DNA of 64,000 bases from DATAMF01 sp964472565 (GTDB lineage: Bacteria > Chloroflexota > Anaerolineae > Aggregatilineales > Aggregatilineaceae): assembly GCA_964472565.1 (NCBI GenBank), contig CAYYNB010000004.1:25646-89645 (forward strand), in the 5' to 3' direction. A model generated the notes under the pieces. The model saw only the letters and a list, made by a program, of their open reading frames with translations. It searched no databases and was not told the origin of the DNA. The position numbers were made by a program, and so were the translations under genes. Shown in pieces: positions 51,339-61,500 of this stretch. Positions within the stretch are counted from its first letter, which is position 1. Each line of letters starts with the position of its first letter.

Positions 51339-53051
51339 TTAAACAAAGAGATTCACAACTGTAAACTGGTCAACATCCACTAAGCCGACGTCGGTCAGTT
51401 TGAGACTGGGGATGACTTCGAGGGCCATGAAGCCCATCACCATAAACGGATCGTGCAGAGGGGAGCCGAGTTTGCGCCTGGCGACATCGAGCAGTTTGTC
51501 CAAAGCGACACGGACTTCATCGATAGGAGCCTGACTCATCAAGCCAGCGACGGGAAGCGGTAATTCGGCCAAAACGGTTTCGCCCTCTACCACCACAAAA
51601 CCGCCGCCCATGCGCTCGACGGCTCGTATGGCGGTCAACATGCTGGCGTCATCTGCACCGATTGCTACCAGATTGTGGTGATCATGGGCGACAGTGCCCG
51701 CAATGGCTCCGCGCTGGAGGCCGATGCCTTGAATAAAGCCCTTACCGATGTTGCCGCTGGCATGGTGGCGCTCGATTACCACGATTTTTAGAAGGTCACG
51801 GGCGGGATCAGCTACTGCCAAACCGTTTTCGATTTTGGCTTCTGCGATGCGGTTTTCAGTAACAACCTGATTGGGGACGGTTCCGATAACATGGATGTGA
51901 GAGGAGGCGGCGGGAATGCTTAGGTCTAACCCATCCCACTTGATATTCATGCTGCTGGGCAACCTGGATTTTGACTGGGACGGTAACTCTACCGTCAATT
52001 TGCCGTTGTGCGCGACCATTTTTCCGCCACAAAATACTGTTTCGATGTGGGGAGCACGGAGGTCGGAGAACACACATATATCGGCGCGGCGTCCCGGCGC
52101 GATGGCTCCTCGATCATAGAGACGGAAATATTCGGCGGTGTTGAGTGTTGCCATCCGAATGACAGCTACGGGATCGAGGTTGCCTTCGGCAATTGCCATG
52201 CGAACCATGTGGTCAATGGAGCCAATATCCAGCAGGTCGGCGGGATGGCGATCATCGGTGCAGAAACAGATGCGGCGGCTGTTTTCAGGCGTGATGAGGG
52301 GAAGCAGGGGGCGCAGATTCTGCGCATTGGTTGCTTCACGGATGAATATTACCATGCCCTTCTGTAATTTTTCGCGGGCTTCTTCGACATCGGTACATTC
52401 GTGATCGCTGAAGATACCTGCTGCAATGTAGGCATTCAGACTTTGACCGCGAAGTCCTGGACTGTGACCATCCTGGACACGGCCTTCAAACGCGGTGAGT
52501 TTATCCAGCACGCCTTCATCACCGAAGATGACTCCGGGATAATTCATAACCTCGGCCAGGCCCAAAACGCGCGGCTGGTCGAGAAGCGTTTGAAGATCGG
52601 TAGCTTCCAGGTTGAATCCGGCGGTTTCCATGTGGGTGGCGGGAACACAGCTCGGCGCGTTGACATACACGGTGAGCGGGATATTCTGGGAAGATTCGAT
52701 CATAAAGTGAATCCCCTCGAGGCCATGCACATTGGCGATCTCGTGGGGATCGGTTACGACGGTGGTAACACCATGCGTCAGCGCTGCACGGCTGAATTCC
52801 GGCGGGGTACACATACTGCTTTCGATGTGAACATGAGCATCAATGAAACCGGGGGCGACATAACGCCCACCTAAGTCCAACGTTTCGCGGGCGGTGTAGC
52901 CGGGGCCGATGCCGATGATAATGTCATCTTTGATAGCGATTTCGGTGGGGTAAATTTCGCCGCTAAAGACGTTAACCAGTTGCAGATTGGTGAGCAGCAA
53001 ATCGGCGGGGGTTTGGCCGCGAGCCGCCTCGATCCGTTCAATAAGATTCAT
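51339..53051 (-). CDS. ade: adenine deaminase
   Basis: 570 aa, family length. Amidohydrolase metal motif GFIDAHVHIESS (about 69-80), FSDHECTDVEEAREKLQKGM (EAREKL-type second metal segment), CFCTDDRHPADLL (metal ligand aspartate), and the C-terminal adenine deaminase domain with GTVAHDHHNLVAIG and MGGGFVVVEGETVLAELPLPVAGLMS. It converts adenine to hypoxanthine and ammonia. The start has an AGGAGTTTAACG upstream. Position directly upstream of a BMP nucleoside importer and near xpt-guaA makes a purine salvage set. Confidence 0.95.
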   Translation of the reverse strand: MNLIERIEAARGQTPADLLLTNLQLVNVFSGEIYPTEIAIKDDIIIGIGPGYTARETLDLGGRYVAPGFIDAHVHIESSMCTPPEFSRAALTHGVTTVVTDPHEIANVHGLEGIHFMIESSQNIPLTVYVNAPSCVPATHMETAGFNLEATDLQTLLDQPRVLGLAEVMNYPGVIFGDEGVLDKLTAFEGRVQDGHSPGLRGQSLNAYIAAGIFSDHECTDVEEAREKLQKGMVIFIREATNAQNLRPLLPLITPENSRRICFCTDDRHPADLLDIGSIDHMVRMAIAEGNLDPVAVIRMATLNTAEYFRLYDRGAIAPGRRADICVFSDLRAPHIETVFCGGKMVAHNGKLTVELPSQSKSRLPSSMNIKWDGLDLSIPAASSHIHVIGTVPNQVVTENRIAEAKIENGLAVADPARDLLKIVVIERHHASGNIGKGFIQGIGLQRGAIAGTVAHDHHNLVAIGADDASMLTAIRAVERMGGGFVVVEGETVLAELPLPVAGLMSQAPIDEVRVALDKLLDVARRKLGSPLHDPFMVMGFMALEVIPSLKLTDVGLVDVDQFTVVNLFV

Positions 53052-53114
53052 CGTTAAACTCCTATGCTAAGTGCGACAGAATAGAGTTTACCATTTGAGC
53101 ATACGGAATATAAA

Positions 53115-53143
53115 AAATGGGAGTGCGATTTGCACCCCCATTT
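53115..53143 (-). terminator. intrinsic terminator of the FtsX/MacB-like operon
   Basis: 12-bp stem (AAATGGGAGTGC / GCACCCCCATTT, one A-C mismatch), 5-nt loop, followed on the minus strand by TTTTTT. It ends the ABC permease transcript and separates it from ade. Confidence 0.75.
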
Positions 53144-53153
53144 CCATTGGTAG

Positions 53154-56100
53154 CTATTCGTAGCGGAGGACGTTAAGCGGTCTTTCGCCTGAGGCCCGCC
53201 ATGCGGTTAAGATGGCGGCGAGCAGGGCGATGGCTACACAGAGGCTCATCAGACCGAGCGCGGTCATGTAGGGAATCGAGTTACCCAATTCGCCCTGGAA
53301 CATACTTGTGAGCATGAAGAGCAGGATCAGACCGCCGATACCGACGCCAATTAAGCCGCCGATCAGCCCCATAAGGCCATATTCGAGCAGAATCATCACC
53401 AGAACTCGTTCGCGCTGAAGCCCGACGGCTTTCATGGTAGCGATTTCACGCCGCCGCTCAATGGTTGCGAGGGCGACGGAGTTGGCGATCACAATGCCGC
53501 CTGTGAACAAGGCCAGGGCCGCCACAAGCGTTGGGAAAGAGGTGAACTGCTCAATAATCCGGTTGATTAGATCGTTGAGGTCGCGGGTTTCCATCGGGAA
53601 GGCCAGCGGGACTTCCAGGATCGCACGCCGGACCTTAGGCATCTGGTCTTCCTTGGCATCGACTACCGCGTTAACGTTGGTCGGGATGAGGTTGAGACCT
53701 GAAAATACATCTGCCGGTGCGTAACTCATCGAACCGAAATTTACACTAAGGGACTCGGCTGTTCGGTCTACCATACCGACGATGACAAACGTGATGGTTT
53801 GGGTTGAGTCAAAATCATCAAAGCGAAGGGTTAAGCGATCTCCAATCGTGAAGCCCGCGTCGATCATGCCCTGCGATACCGAGATAACAATGGGCGGATA
53901 TTGATCCTGAGCCTCATCCCAGGGACCTGTATCAGTGGCATTCAGATGGCGGCCTGCATACAGATCGGCTTCGGGCAGATTGGAGCGGACATCACGGCCA
54001 TCCACGCCGGATAAATACCAGCTCGCATAACTACCTTCTTCAGCTTCTGGTTCTTCAGTTCGATCTTGTAGCACGCGCATGCTAGAGATTTTGTTACCTG
54101 TCTCGCTGTCTAGGTAACTTTTGAACTGCGCGCTGTAAGACGATACAGCCGCGTAACTGCGCACCATGCCCTGGTCCTGAAGTTCCTGGAGCTTGCCATC
54201 AAGCTGCGCAAAGGCACTTTCGGTTCCGGCGGCAAAGACGACGAGATTACCACCGACTTCGGTTTGCATGATCTCATCAAAGCGGTTGGTGATAGCTTTG
54301 ACCAGCATGGTGATCAGGCTAAGGGTGAAGACACCGATCACCAGCGCGAGCAAGGTAGACGCGCCGCGCCCTTTGGCGGATACCATTGACTTCATCGACA
54401 GTTTTAGATCGATAAAAGCCAGCTTTTGGATGACTCGCCCCAACAGCCAGAAGGGAGTCATGAGGATAACTAACGCCAGATTGATAATCCAGATGACCAG
54501 GACGACAGGCACCACGACCAATGCCAGAAGCGGAATGAGCACTTTGCCCCAGAGCGTCGCGAAACTGTTACGCATCCAGCGGAGCAGGCGTTCTAGCTGG
54601 GTTAGTTCAACCGCAGCAGGACGGTTGCGGCGATATTTCAGCAGCCAAAGATCGCTGTATGAACCGCCGCCGATGCTCCAGATGAGAGTCCAGAGCAGAA
54701 CATACAGGATACCGACGATGATGAAGGTTCCGGACAGCAGCAGGATAGCGGGAACCCAATTGCCGAACATATAGCCGAAGAGCGGAAGCGCTACCAGAAA
54801 AAGCAGCCAGCGCAAGATCCGCAGTCCCATATTGCCGTGTGTCCACGTGGCAAACAAGCTGCCGCCAAGGATTGCCAAACCGGAGAGCACTCCAAGTGCA
54901 GCACCTACCATCTGCGCCATGCTGCGTAACTGGTCGGAGTCGAGCAGATCACGGACAAGGACTTGCGCTACGAGACTGACCGAAACCAATACCAGAATGA
55001 GCGCTACGAAGGAACGCGCCCGGCCCGCTTGAGGAACAACGGTGTCGGAAGGACGGAGCACAAGATTGGGGCGAACCTGCCCGGCGGCGAGGGTCGGCAG
55101 AAAACCGAAGATCGCCGTGACGATAATGCCGACAATGATGCCTGTAACGGCAGGCGTCGTTGTGATACGGAAGGTTAAATCCTGGGACAGAAAAGCACCT
55201 GCCACACCCTTTAGTCCAAGCGCGGCTAACCAACCTAAGCCCACGCCGATGATGCTGCCGAAAAAGCCCATGATGAGTGCTTCGACCAGGAACAGCACCG
55301 TGACCTGTCCAGCTTCGAGGCCAACCGTTTTAAGCACGGCTACTTCAGTGGTGCGGCGGCTGACGATCACCAGCATGGTATTGATGATACCAATGCCGCC
55401 AATTAGCAGCGAGATCAGCCCCATCACGATCACAAGCTGGTTCAGGTATTTGGAGATTTCGGAATTCTGCTCTTCCAGGTCGGCGGTGCTGAAGGTGTCC
55501 AGATAACTAAAAGAGCGTTCGAGCGCCTTACTGATCTCAGCTACGTTCGAGGGGTCTTCCAACTTAATGAAAACGGATTCTGCTCCAACTTCGGCGTCGG
55601 TGTAGTACTGCAAAGCGCTGGTGTCGAGATAGTAAAAACCGAGCAGTGCGCCCATCATATTCTCGAAACCGGCTTCGGCATTGGTTGGGACGATGCCGCG
55701 CAAGGTGAATTCCTGGCTTACGCCGTTCAGACGCACCACATCCCCGACTTTGGCATCCAAATCATCGGCCAAATTACGGCTAAAGACGATGGATTTGCTG
55801 TCTTTGAGAAGTTCACTGAGCGGTGTGCCATCTTCCGTTTCAACTTCGCCATAGAGTGGATATTTGTCGGCTTCAATGATATTTGAGGCGACAAAGGTTT
55901 TGTCTCTCTCCTTAGCAGGGATACTGACCGACGTGCCCATCAGACCTAGTTCGAACTGGCGGTACGTGATTGTGACTTCCTGGTCAGGATAACGATCTGC
56001 AAACCACTTTTGCAGTTCGTTGATGCCGTTCATGGTGATGTAAATGTTGTCGTATGCGTCGCTGTGGGCCACGATGCTCTCATTGGAACGGTTGTGGCTT

Positions 56101-56303
56101 GCTGGGGTGAGGCGAATGTCGGATTTGTTGCTTTCCTGCAAATTGCCCGTGAGAGAATCTTCAATCATCACGCCCAGAGTTTGTAGGCTGACAATTGCGG
56201 CCACACCCGCCGCCACGCATAACAGCGCAAAGATCGTGCGCTGACCATTCACACGCAGATCGTTGAAGGAATGACGGGTGTAAAATAGGAGCTTTTCCAG
56301 CAT
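53154..56303 (-). CDS. MacB/FtsX-like ABC permease
   Basis: 1049 aa from the ATG at 56303 (AAGAAGGGTAAG upstream); a GTG at 56327, overlapping the ATPase gene, is an alternative. The layout has two FtsX domains (four-helix core regions at about 265-420 and 920-1050, for example LISLLIGGIGIINTMLVIVSRRTTEVAVLKTVGLEAGQVTVLFLVE and SVALATIERRREIATMKAVGLQRERVLVMIL). Two MacB-PCD-like periplasmic domains and six further central membrane segments complete it. Such permeases work in lipoprotein release, peptide export or mechanotransmission. It pairs with the LolD-type ATPase directly upstream. Confidence 0.88.
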   Translation of the reverse strand: MLEKLLFYTRHSFNDLRVNGQRTIFALLCVAAGVAAIVSLQTLGVMIEDSLTGNLQESNKSDIRLTPASHNRSNESIVAHSDAYDNIYITMNGINELQKWFADRYPDQEVTITYRQFELGLMGTSVSIPAKERDKTFVASNIIEADKYPLYGEVETEDGTPLSELLKDSKSIVFSRNLADDLDAKVGDVVRLNGVSQEFTLRGIVPTNAEAGFENMMGALLGFYYLDTSALQYYTDAEVGAESVFIKLEDPSNVAEISKALERSFSYLDTFSTADLEEQNSEISKYLNQLVIVMGLISLLIGGIGIINTMLVIVSRRTTEVAVLKTVGLEAGQVTVLFLVEALIMGFFGSIIGVGLGWLAALGLKGVAGAFLSQDLTFRITTTPAVTGIIVGIIVTAIFGFLPTLAAGQVRPNLVLRPSDTVVPQAGRARSFVALILVLVSVSLVAQVLVRDLLDSDQLRSMAQMVGAALGVLSGLAILGGSLFATWTHGNMGLRILRWLLFLVALPLFGYMFGNWVPAILLLSGTFIIVGILYVLLWTLIWSIGGGSYSDLWLLKYRRNRPAAVELTQLERLLRWMRNSFATLWGKVLIPLLALVVVPVVLVIWIINLALVILMTPFWLLGRVIQKLAFIDLKLSMKSMVSAKGRGASTLLALVIGVFTLSLITMLVKAITNRFDEIMQTEVGGNLVVFAAGTESAFAQLDGKLQELQDQGMVRSYAAVSSYSAQFKSYLDSETGNKISSMRVLQDRTEEPEAEEGSYASWYLSGVDGRDVRSNLPEADLYAGRHLNATDTGPWDEAQDQYPPIVISVSQGMIDAGFTIGDRLTLRFDDFDSTQTITFVIVGMVDRTAESLSVNFGSMSYAPADVFSGLNLIPTNVNAVVDAKEDQMPKVRRAILEVPLAFPMETRDLNDLINRIIEQFTSFPTLVAALALFTGGIVIANSVALATIERRREIATMKAVGLQRERVLVMILLEYGLMGLIGGLIGVGIGGLILLFMLTSMFQGELGNSIPYMTALGLMSLCVAIALLAAILTAWRASGERPLNVLRYE

Positions 56304-56311
56304 AGGACTGC

Positions 56312-57100
56312 TTACCCTTCTTTCCACGCCAGTACGACTTCACCTGTTGCGCGCTTATCTTTGAACAATTTGACGGCTTCCAATTGGGCGGTAGAGCGGG
56401 AGTCTACATCCTGGGCGATACGGCCATCGACGATAGAGACGAGGCGATCCATCTGGGAGGCGACGTTCATATCATGGGTGACGATAATCACGGTGGTGCC
56501 CAATTTCTGCTGAACATCTCGCAAGGCGCTGAGCACGATCTCACTGGACTCGGAGTCTAGATTGCCGGTTGGTTCGTCGCAGAGCAGCAGCGGTGGTTGA
56601 TTTGCCAGCGCACGGGCAATAGCAACACGCTGCTGTTGACCACCGGAAAGCTGGGTTGGACGGTGATCCATGCGATCGCCAAGACCCAACATGTCAAGTA
56701 GTTCTTTGGCGCGTTTGATCGGGCTGTGTTTGCGATGGCGCGCAAATTGAATCGGCAGTGCAACATTCTCTACTGCACTGAGAGTTGGAATCAGATTGAA
56801 GAACTGGAAAACAAAGCCGATTTTTTCGTTGCGCACATGGGTAAGGGCGCGCTCATCCAGATTGGTGATATCCTGACCATCGATGAAAATCTGGCCCTGG
56901 GTTGGGGTGTCCAGACCGCCAATCAAACCTAGCAGGGTAGATTTACCACTTCCTGAAGGACCGATGATTCCCATAAACTCGCCGCGTGATACTTCCATCG
57001 TGACTCCGCGCAGCGCATGAACAATCACTTCGCCCATATGAAGCTCTTTGCGCAAATCGATGGTACGCACAACAACATGGCTGCCATTGCTGTTGGTCAT
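56312..57100 (-). CDS. LolD/MacB-type ABC ATPase
   Basis: 262 aa. Walker A GPSGSGKST (near residue 47), Q-loop FQFFNLIPTLSAVENV, signature LSGGQQQRVAIARAL, Walker B LLLCDEPTGNLDSES and the H-loop VTHDMN. It belongs to the MacB/LolD group that pairs with FtsX-like permeases. It has a C-terminal extension with a basic RSTAQLEAVKLFKDKR. It is the promoter-proximal gene; the upstream region ends in ATAGGAAAGG-like sequence before the ATG. Confidence 0.93.
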   Translation of the reverse strand: MTNSNGSHVVVRTIDLRKELHMGEVIVHALRGVTMEVSRGEFMGIIGPSGSGKSTLLGLIGGLDTPTQGQIFIDGQDITNLDERALTHVRNEKIGFVFQFFNLIPTLSAVENVALPIQFARHRKHSPIKRAKELLDMLGLGDRMDHRPTQLSGGQQQRVAIARALANQPPLLLCDEPTGNLDSESSEIVLSALRDVQQKLGTTVIIVTHDMNVASQMDRLVSIVDGRIAQDVDSRSTAQLEAVKLFKDKRATGEVVLAWKEG

Positions 57101-57169
57101 GAATTCTTTCCTTTTCTAACCGCGTTTTTTCGGATCGACGCCGATTATTATAGCCACTGAGCACTGTAT

Positions 57170-57406
57170 CTATTTACGTGCAATATCGCAAAAAGGCGCA
57201 CAAAAACGTCGATCAAGCAGATTAACCTGACATTCTCCTGCATCTTTCAGGCAGGTGGTTAGCTGTTCGCTCTGCCAAAGTACAGTAAAGCTGCCGGTTA
57301 TCCAAAACATCTGTTTGGAGTCAAGCTGGATGCTTGAGGTATAAGCGGTGCAGGTAGAAGGTGGGAGAAAATCTGCCGGTTCGGACCAGGACCAGACTTG
57401 CTGTCA
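57170..57406 (-). other. in-frame continuation of the CAP-like gene after TGA
   Basis: Following the TGA at 57404-57406 the same reading frame stays open for 77 codons up to a TAG at 57170-57172. The translated stretch begins QQVWSWSEPADFLPPS and continues as plausible protein (FWITGSFTVLWQSEQLTTC, several cysteines, end ARK). Homologues I remember have Cys where the TGA stands, in a C-L-Q-V-W-type motif; that alignment is recalled, not computed. It may be a nonsense mutation, a recoding (selenocysteine or readthrough) or an assembly error. It lies within the 300-bp stretch between the ATPase start and the CAP-like stop, where no other gene is seen. Confidence 0.6.
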
Positions 57407-58309
57407 AGAACGGGATGAGGGTGGCAGCGCATTAAGCGGAAATGCTAACCAGGGCTGCTGCCAACGAGTCGCGGGTAGATGCGAAGTGCCATATTCTAAA
57501 TCCAACGTGGTGATGTCAATGGGGTGAGAATAGACATTGACCAACGCTAACGAGTGCTCATCGTACACAATCAGCAGTTCGAAGGACTCATCGGAAGGCG
57601 TAGGTGCAGGAGATGGTGTGGGTGCCGGAGTAGGCTGGTTGAGCACATAAGGCAAGGTGTCGGGGAGTAAAACGAGGTTGTCTATACCAGCCAGATGAAC
57701 ACGAGTTTGAACCTGGTTTTCACCATCAGTAAATAGGATATAAAAGTCATGTCCGGCTTCAGGCGGGATCGGGATAGTTGCTTGCCAGGGAATCCAGGAC
57801 TGGGACAGGAGGTGTCCATTGGGGGCCTGAAGCATAATTTTGATTACCTTACGAACCGCACCTTTGAGCTGCGACGCACCCTGGAAGCGCTCATTCGAAA
57901 GATATAATAAATTGTGCAGCGGATCAGCTAAAACAGGCAAAACGTTTGGGCGACTTCCGAGCACCACAATAAAGAGATAACCGTAGGGATGGGGCAGTAC
58001 AGCAACACCGATTTCTCGATAGGCAAAGTTTAAAGCCGTGCGATGATGGATGTCGGACTGATTCCAGAATTGCAGAGCTGCCGCTATATTAGCCCCTACA
58101 TAAGCAATTTCTCCAACGGCAATTTGTTCGGCGCGTCCATAGTTTGGCCAATCAAATTGCGGATATTGGGCGCGTTCACGCACATTTTCTCCGTTACGGC
58201 CTGCGTGCATTTCGTCGGGGAAGTCGGTTGTTTGTTGGGTGGATGTGGTTGGCAGCGGCATAAAGGCGACAACCAACAAGGCGAATAAAACAAGGTGACA
58301 AGTGTACAT
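57404..58309 (-). CDS. secreted CAP-like protein, frame stopped by TGA
   Basis: 301 aa from the ATG at 58309 (an ATG at 58351 would add 14 residues before the signal peptide). A signal peptide covers about 1-24. The next part is a half CAP/SCP domain: GANIAAALQFWNQSDIHHRTALNFAYREIGVAVLP matches the C-terminal side of CAP proteins (the W-x-x-S-x-x-H motif and iGvav strand). The N-terminal half of the fold is missing. A beta domain and a proline/threonine-rich linker (TPAPTPSPAPTPS) follow, then a C-terminal domain cut at TGA (57404) but continued in frame to 57170. Function is unknown; CAP proteins are secreted binding proteins. Confidence 0.65.
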   Translation of the reverse strand: MYTCHLVLFALLVVAFMPLPTTSTQQTTDFPDEMHAGRNGENVRERAQYPQFDWPNYGRAEQIAVGEIAYVGANIAAALQFWNQSDIHHRTALNFAYREIGVAVLPHPYGYLFIVVLGSRPNVLPVLADPLHNLLYLSNERFQGASQLKGAVRKVIKIMLQAPNGHLLSQSWIPWQATIPIPPEAGHDFYILFTDGENQVQTRVHLAGIDNLVLLPDTLPYVLNQPTPAPTPSPAPTPSDESFELLIVYDEHSLALVNVYSHPIDITTLDLEYGTSHLPATRWQQPWLAFPLNALPPSSRS

Positions 58310-58523
58310 AGTAATTCTCAATGAGCGCCTATTTATTTTATTTATTATCATTGTATTACAGTTTAAAGATATGACGATAGCTTTATATGATGGGTGATCG
58401 ATTTTGTCGGGGATGTAACGAATCTCAATAGCGGCTCTGGGCTGTCAACTTAGCTCATAGTCTAAAACTAAATTAAAGTATAATGAAGACAAAATTGCAT
58501 CTTGGGCTTAGGGGAATTTTATT

Positions 58524-61500
58524 ATGCACCGAGCTACATTCCCGCCCTGGCTGAGCGCCATACTGGTGTTTTCTCTGCTTGCACTCTTTGTAGGCGGTAG
58601 TTGGCTTTACTATCGCCAGAAAGAGCTTCTACAGGCTCGCGCCGAAAATGAACTTCAAACCATTGCACAATTAAAAGTAGACGAGATCGCGATATGGCGG
58701 CGAGAGCGGTTGGGGGATGCTGCTGTACTGACTGAGAATCCGCTCTTTCTGGACGATATAGCAGGCTGGATGGCTGATCCGCAGCCTGAAATAACCGAAA
58801 AAATATTAACTCAATTTCACACCTGGCAGCAGCACTATCACTATAAAAATATACAACTCGTTGATGGCGATTTGAACGTGCGGTTAAGCTTGGCAGGAGA
58901 AGCGGGGCGATTACATGAGGAGTCCGCGCAAGCTCTGATGGCCGCCTTACAGGAACGGCAGCCTTTGTTAAGCGATCTGTATCTTGGCTTAAGTGATCTG
59001 CCGCCTCAGATCGATGCTATTGCCCCATTATTTGATCCTGTTTCGGCTGAACCCATTGGTGGGATTATTCTTATCAGTGATGCCAGTCAGTTCCTTTATC
59101 CACTGATCCAGGTGTGGCCCGTACCCAGCAACAGTGCCGAAAGCCTGATTATTCGTCAGGATGGAGATTTTGTTCTCTTTCTCAACCCTCTGCGCTTCCA
59201 ACCTGAAGCTGCGCTCAATCTGCGCATTCCACTCTCTCAAAAAGATGTTATTGCTGTGAAAGCCGTGCTTGGTATGGAAGGGGTGGTTGAGGGGAAAGAC
59301 TATCGCGGCGTGGAAGTGCTGTCTGCATTGAAAGCTATTCCTGATTCGCCCTGGTTTATTGTTGCTAAAGTGGATCGGTCCGAAGTTTTTGCCGACTGGC
59401 AGATTCGGTTACTGCCTATCCTGGGCATGATCCTGGGGGCTTTGAGCACGGGAGGGACAGTGGGTGGTGTGATCTGGCAGCGAAACCAGGCCTTTCATTA
59501 CCGGAAACTGTTTGAAGCGGAAAAAGCTCGCCAGAAAAGCGAAATGCGCTACCAGGCAACGCTCCTGAGCATTGGTGATGGTGTGATTGTGACGGATGCT
59601 GAGGGGCGAATCGTGCTGCTTAATTCCGTGGGGGAGACGCTGACCGGCTGGACTCAAAACGAGGCGAGCGGAAAGGCATTAGAAGAAGTTTTCCGTATCA
59701 TCAGCGAAGACACACGCCTTCCGGTTGAGAATCCGGCTCGTCGGGTACTCCAAGAAGGTTGTATTGCCGGACTGTCTAACCATACCCTGTTGATCACGAA
59801 GGATGGTCGGGAAATTCCTGTGGCAGACAGTGGCGCACCGACACGTAACAAAGAGGGAATTATAGAGGGCATCGTTCTGGTTTTTCGCGATCAAACCGAA
59901 GAGCGGTCTGCACAAAAAACGCTGCAAGAGAGTGAAGCTTTTATTCGGACAGTTTTGGATAACCTGCCCGTTGGAGTTGCGGTGAATTCGGTAGATCCAA
60001 CGTACATGTTTTATATGAATGATAACTTTGCCCGTTACTATCGCAGCACGCGTGAAGCAATGGCGGACCCGGATACTTTCTGGGAGGCCGTTTATGAGGA
60101 TGCGGAATTTCGGGAAGTGATACGAAAGCGCGTGATCGAAGACGTAACCAGCGGCGATCCGGACCGCATGCACTGGGACGACATCCCCATTACGCGCCAG
60201 GGTGAGGTAACGACTTATATTAGCGCCCGGAACACCCCAATTGTGGGGCGGCAATTGATGTTATCTACGGTTTGGGATACGACAGAACGCAAGCGGACTG
60301 AAGTCGCTCTACAACGTTATGCGGGGCAGCTCGCAGCAGTTAACCGGCTTGACCGGATTATCTCCTCTGGTCTGGACTTGTCGCTTGTTTACGATAATTT
60401 CGTGAAAGAACTGCTGGCATTGGTGCCGCTTGATCAGACTGCGATTGTGTTGTTAAACGAAACTGGTGATGAATACCAGATCACGCGCCAATGGACCCAG
60501 CGTGAATCCTTATTGGGCGTGGGGCAATGGGTGCCGGTGAAGGGGACAGCGATAGAATGGTTGTTGTCGAATCCTGCCCCTTTTCGGGAAAATGAGATTG
60601 GGGAACGCGGCACATGGAGTGAGACGGCTGCGCTGCTACATGAAGGTGTTCGGACGCGGCTGCTGCTACCTTTGATCATTCAGGACCAGATGGTTGGTGT
60701 ATTGACGGCAGCACGGTATGGATCGACGCTTTTCTCTCAGGATGAGCAGTCGATTCTCGCTACGATTGCAGACCAGCTTACAATTGCCATCCAGAATGCT
60801 CGCTTATATGAGCGCGTTCAGCAGTATGCGGCGGAATTGGAACAGCGGGTGATCGAGCGCACTGCCGAGTTGAGCGATCTCTATAACAATGCCCCCTGCG
60901 GGTATCATTCGCTGGATAAAAACGGGGTATTTGAACGGGTCAATGATACAGAACTCCGCTGGTTGGGCTACGCGCGGGAGGAATTGATCGGCAAGGTTAA
61001 GGCTCCGGAAATATTAACTTCAGACAGTGTTCAAACCTTTGAGGAAAGTTTTCCTCTCCTCAAAGAACGGGGGTGGCTCAAAGACCTGGAACTGGATATG
61101 GTACGCAAAGATGGATCGATCCAGCCAGTGCTGTTGACTGCTACTGCCATTTATGATCAGAATGGGCAATACCAGACCAGCCGCTCAACGATTATTGACC
61201 ATACGGAGATCCGGCAAGCCAGAACAATTCTGCAAGAACGTACGGTACAACTCGAAGCCGCGAATAAAGAATTGGAAGCATTCAGCTACTCTGTCTCGCA
61301 TGATCTTCGCGCTCCGTTGCGCGCTGTTGATGGCTTTTCGCGGATTGTGCTGCGCGATTACGCTGCGCTGTTGCCGGATGAGGGCCAGCACCGCCTGCAA
61401 GTTATTCGGGAAAGCGCACAGCAGATGGGAAGGCTGATCGATGATTTGCTTGCATTTTCACGCCTTAGCCGCCAGCCCGTTCAGAAGCACCGAGTGTCGC

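Noticed and set aside
57360..57403. SECIS hairpin after the TGA
   Set aside because: GGUC occurs twice within 20 nt of the TGA, but no stable stem places it in an apical loop; only a 5-bp stem with a CCGA loop can be drawn.
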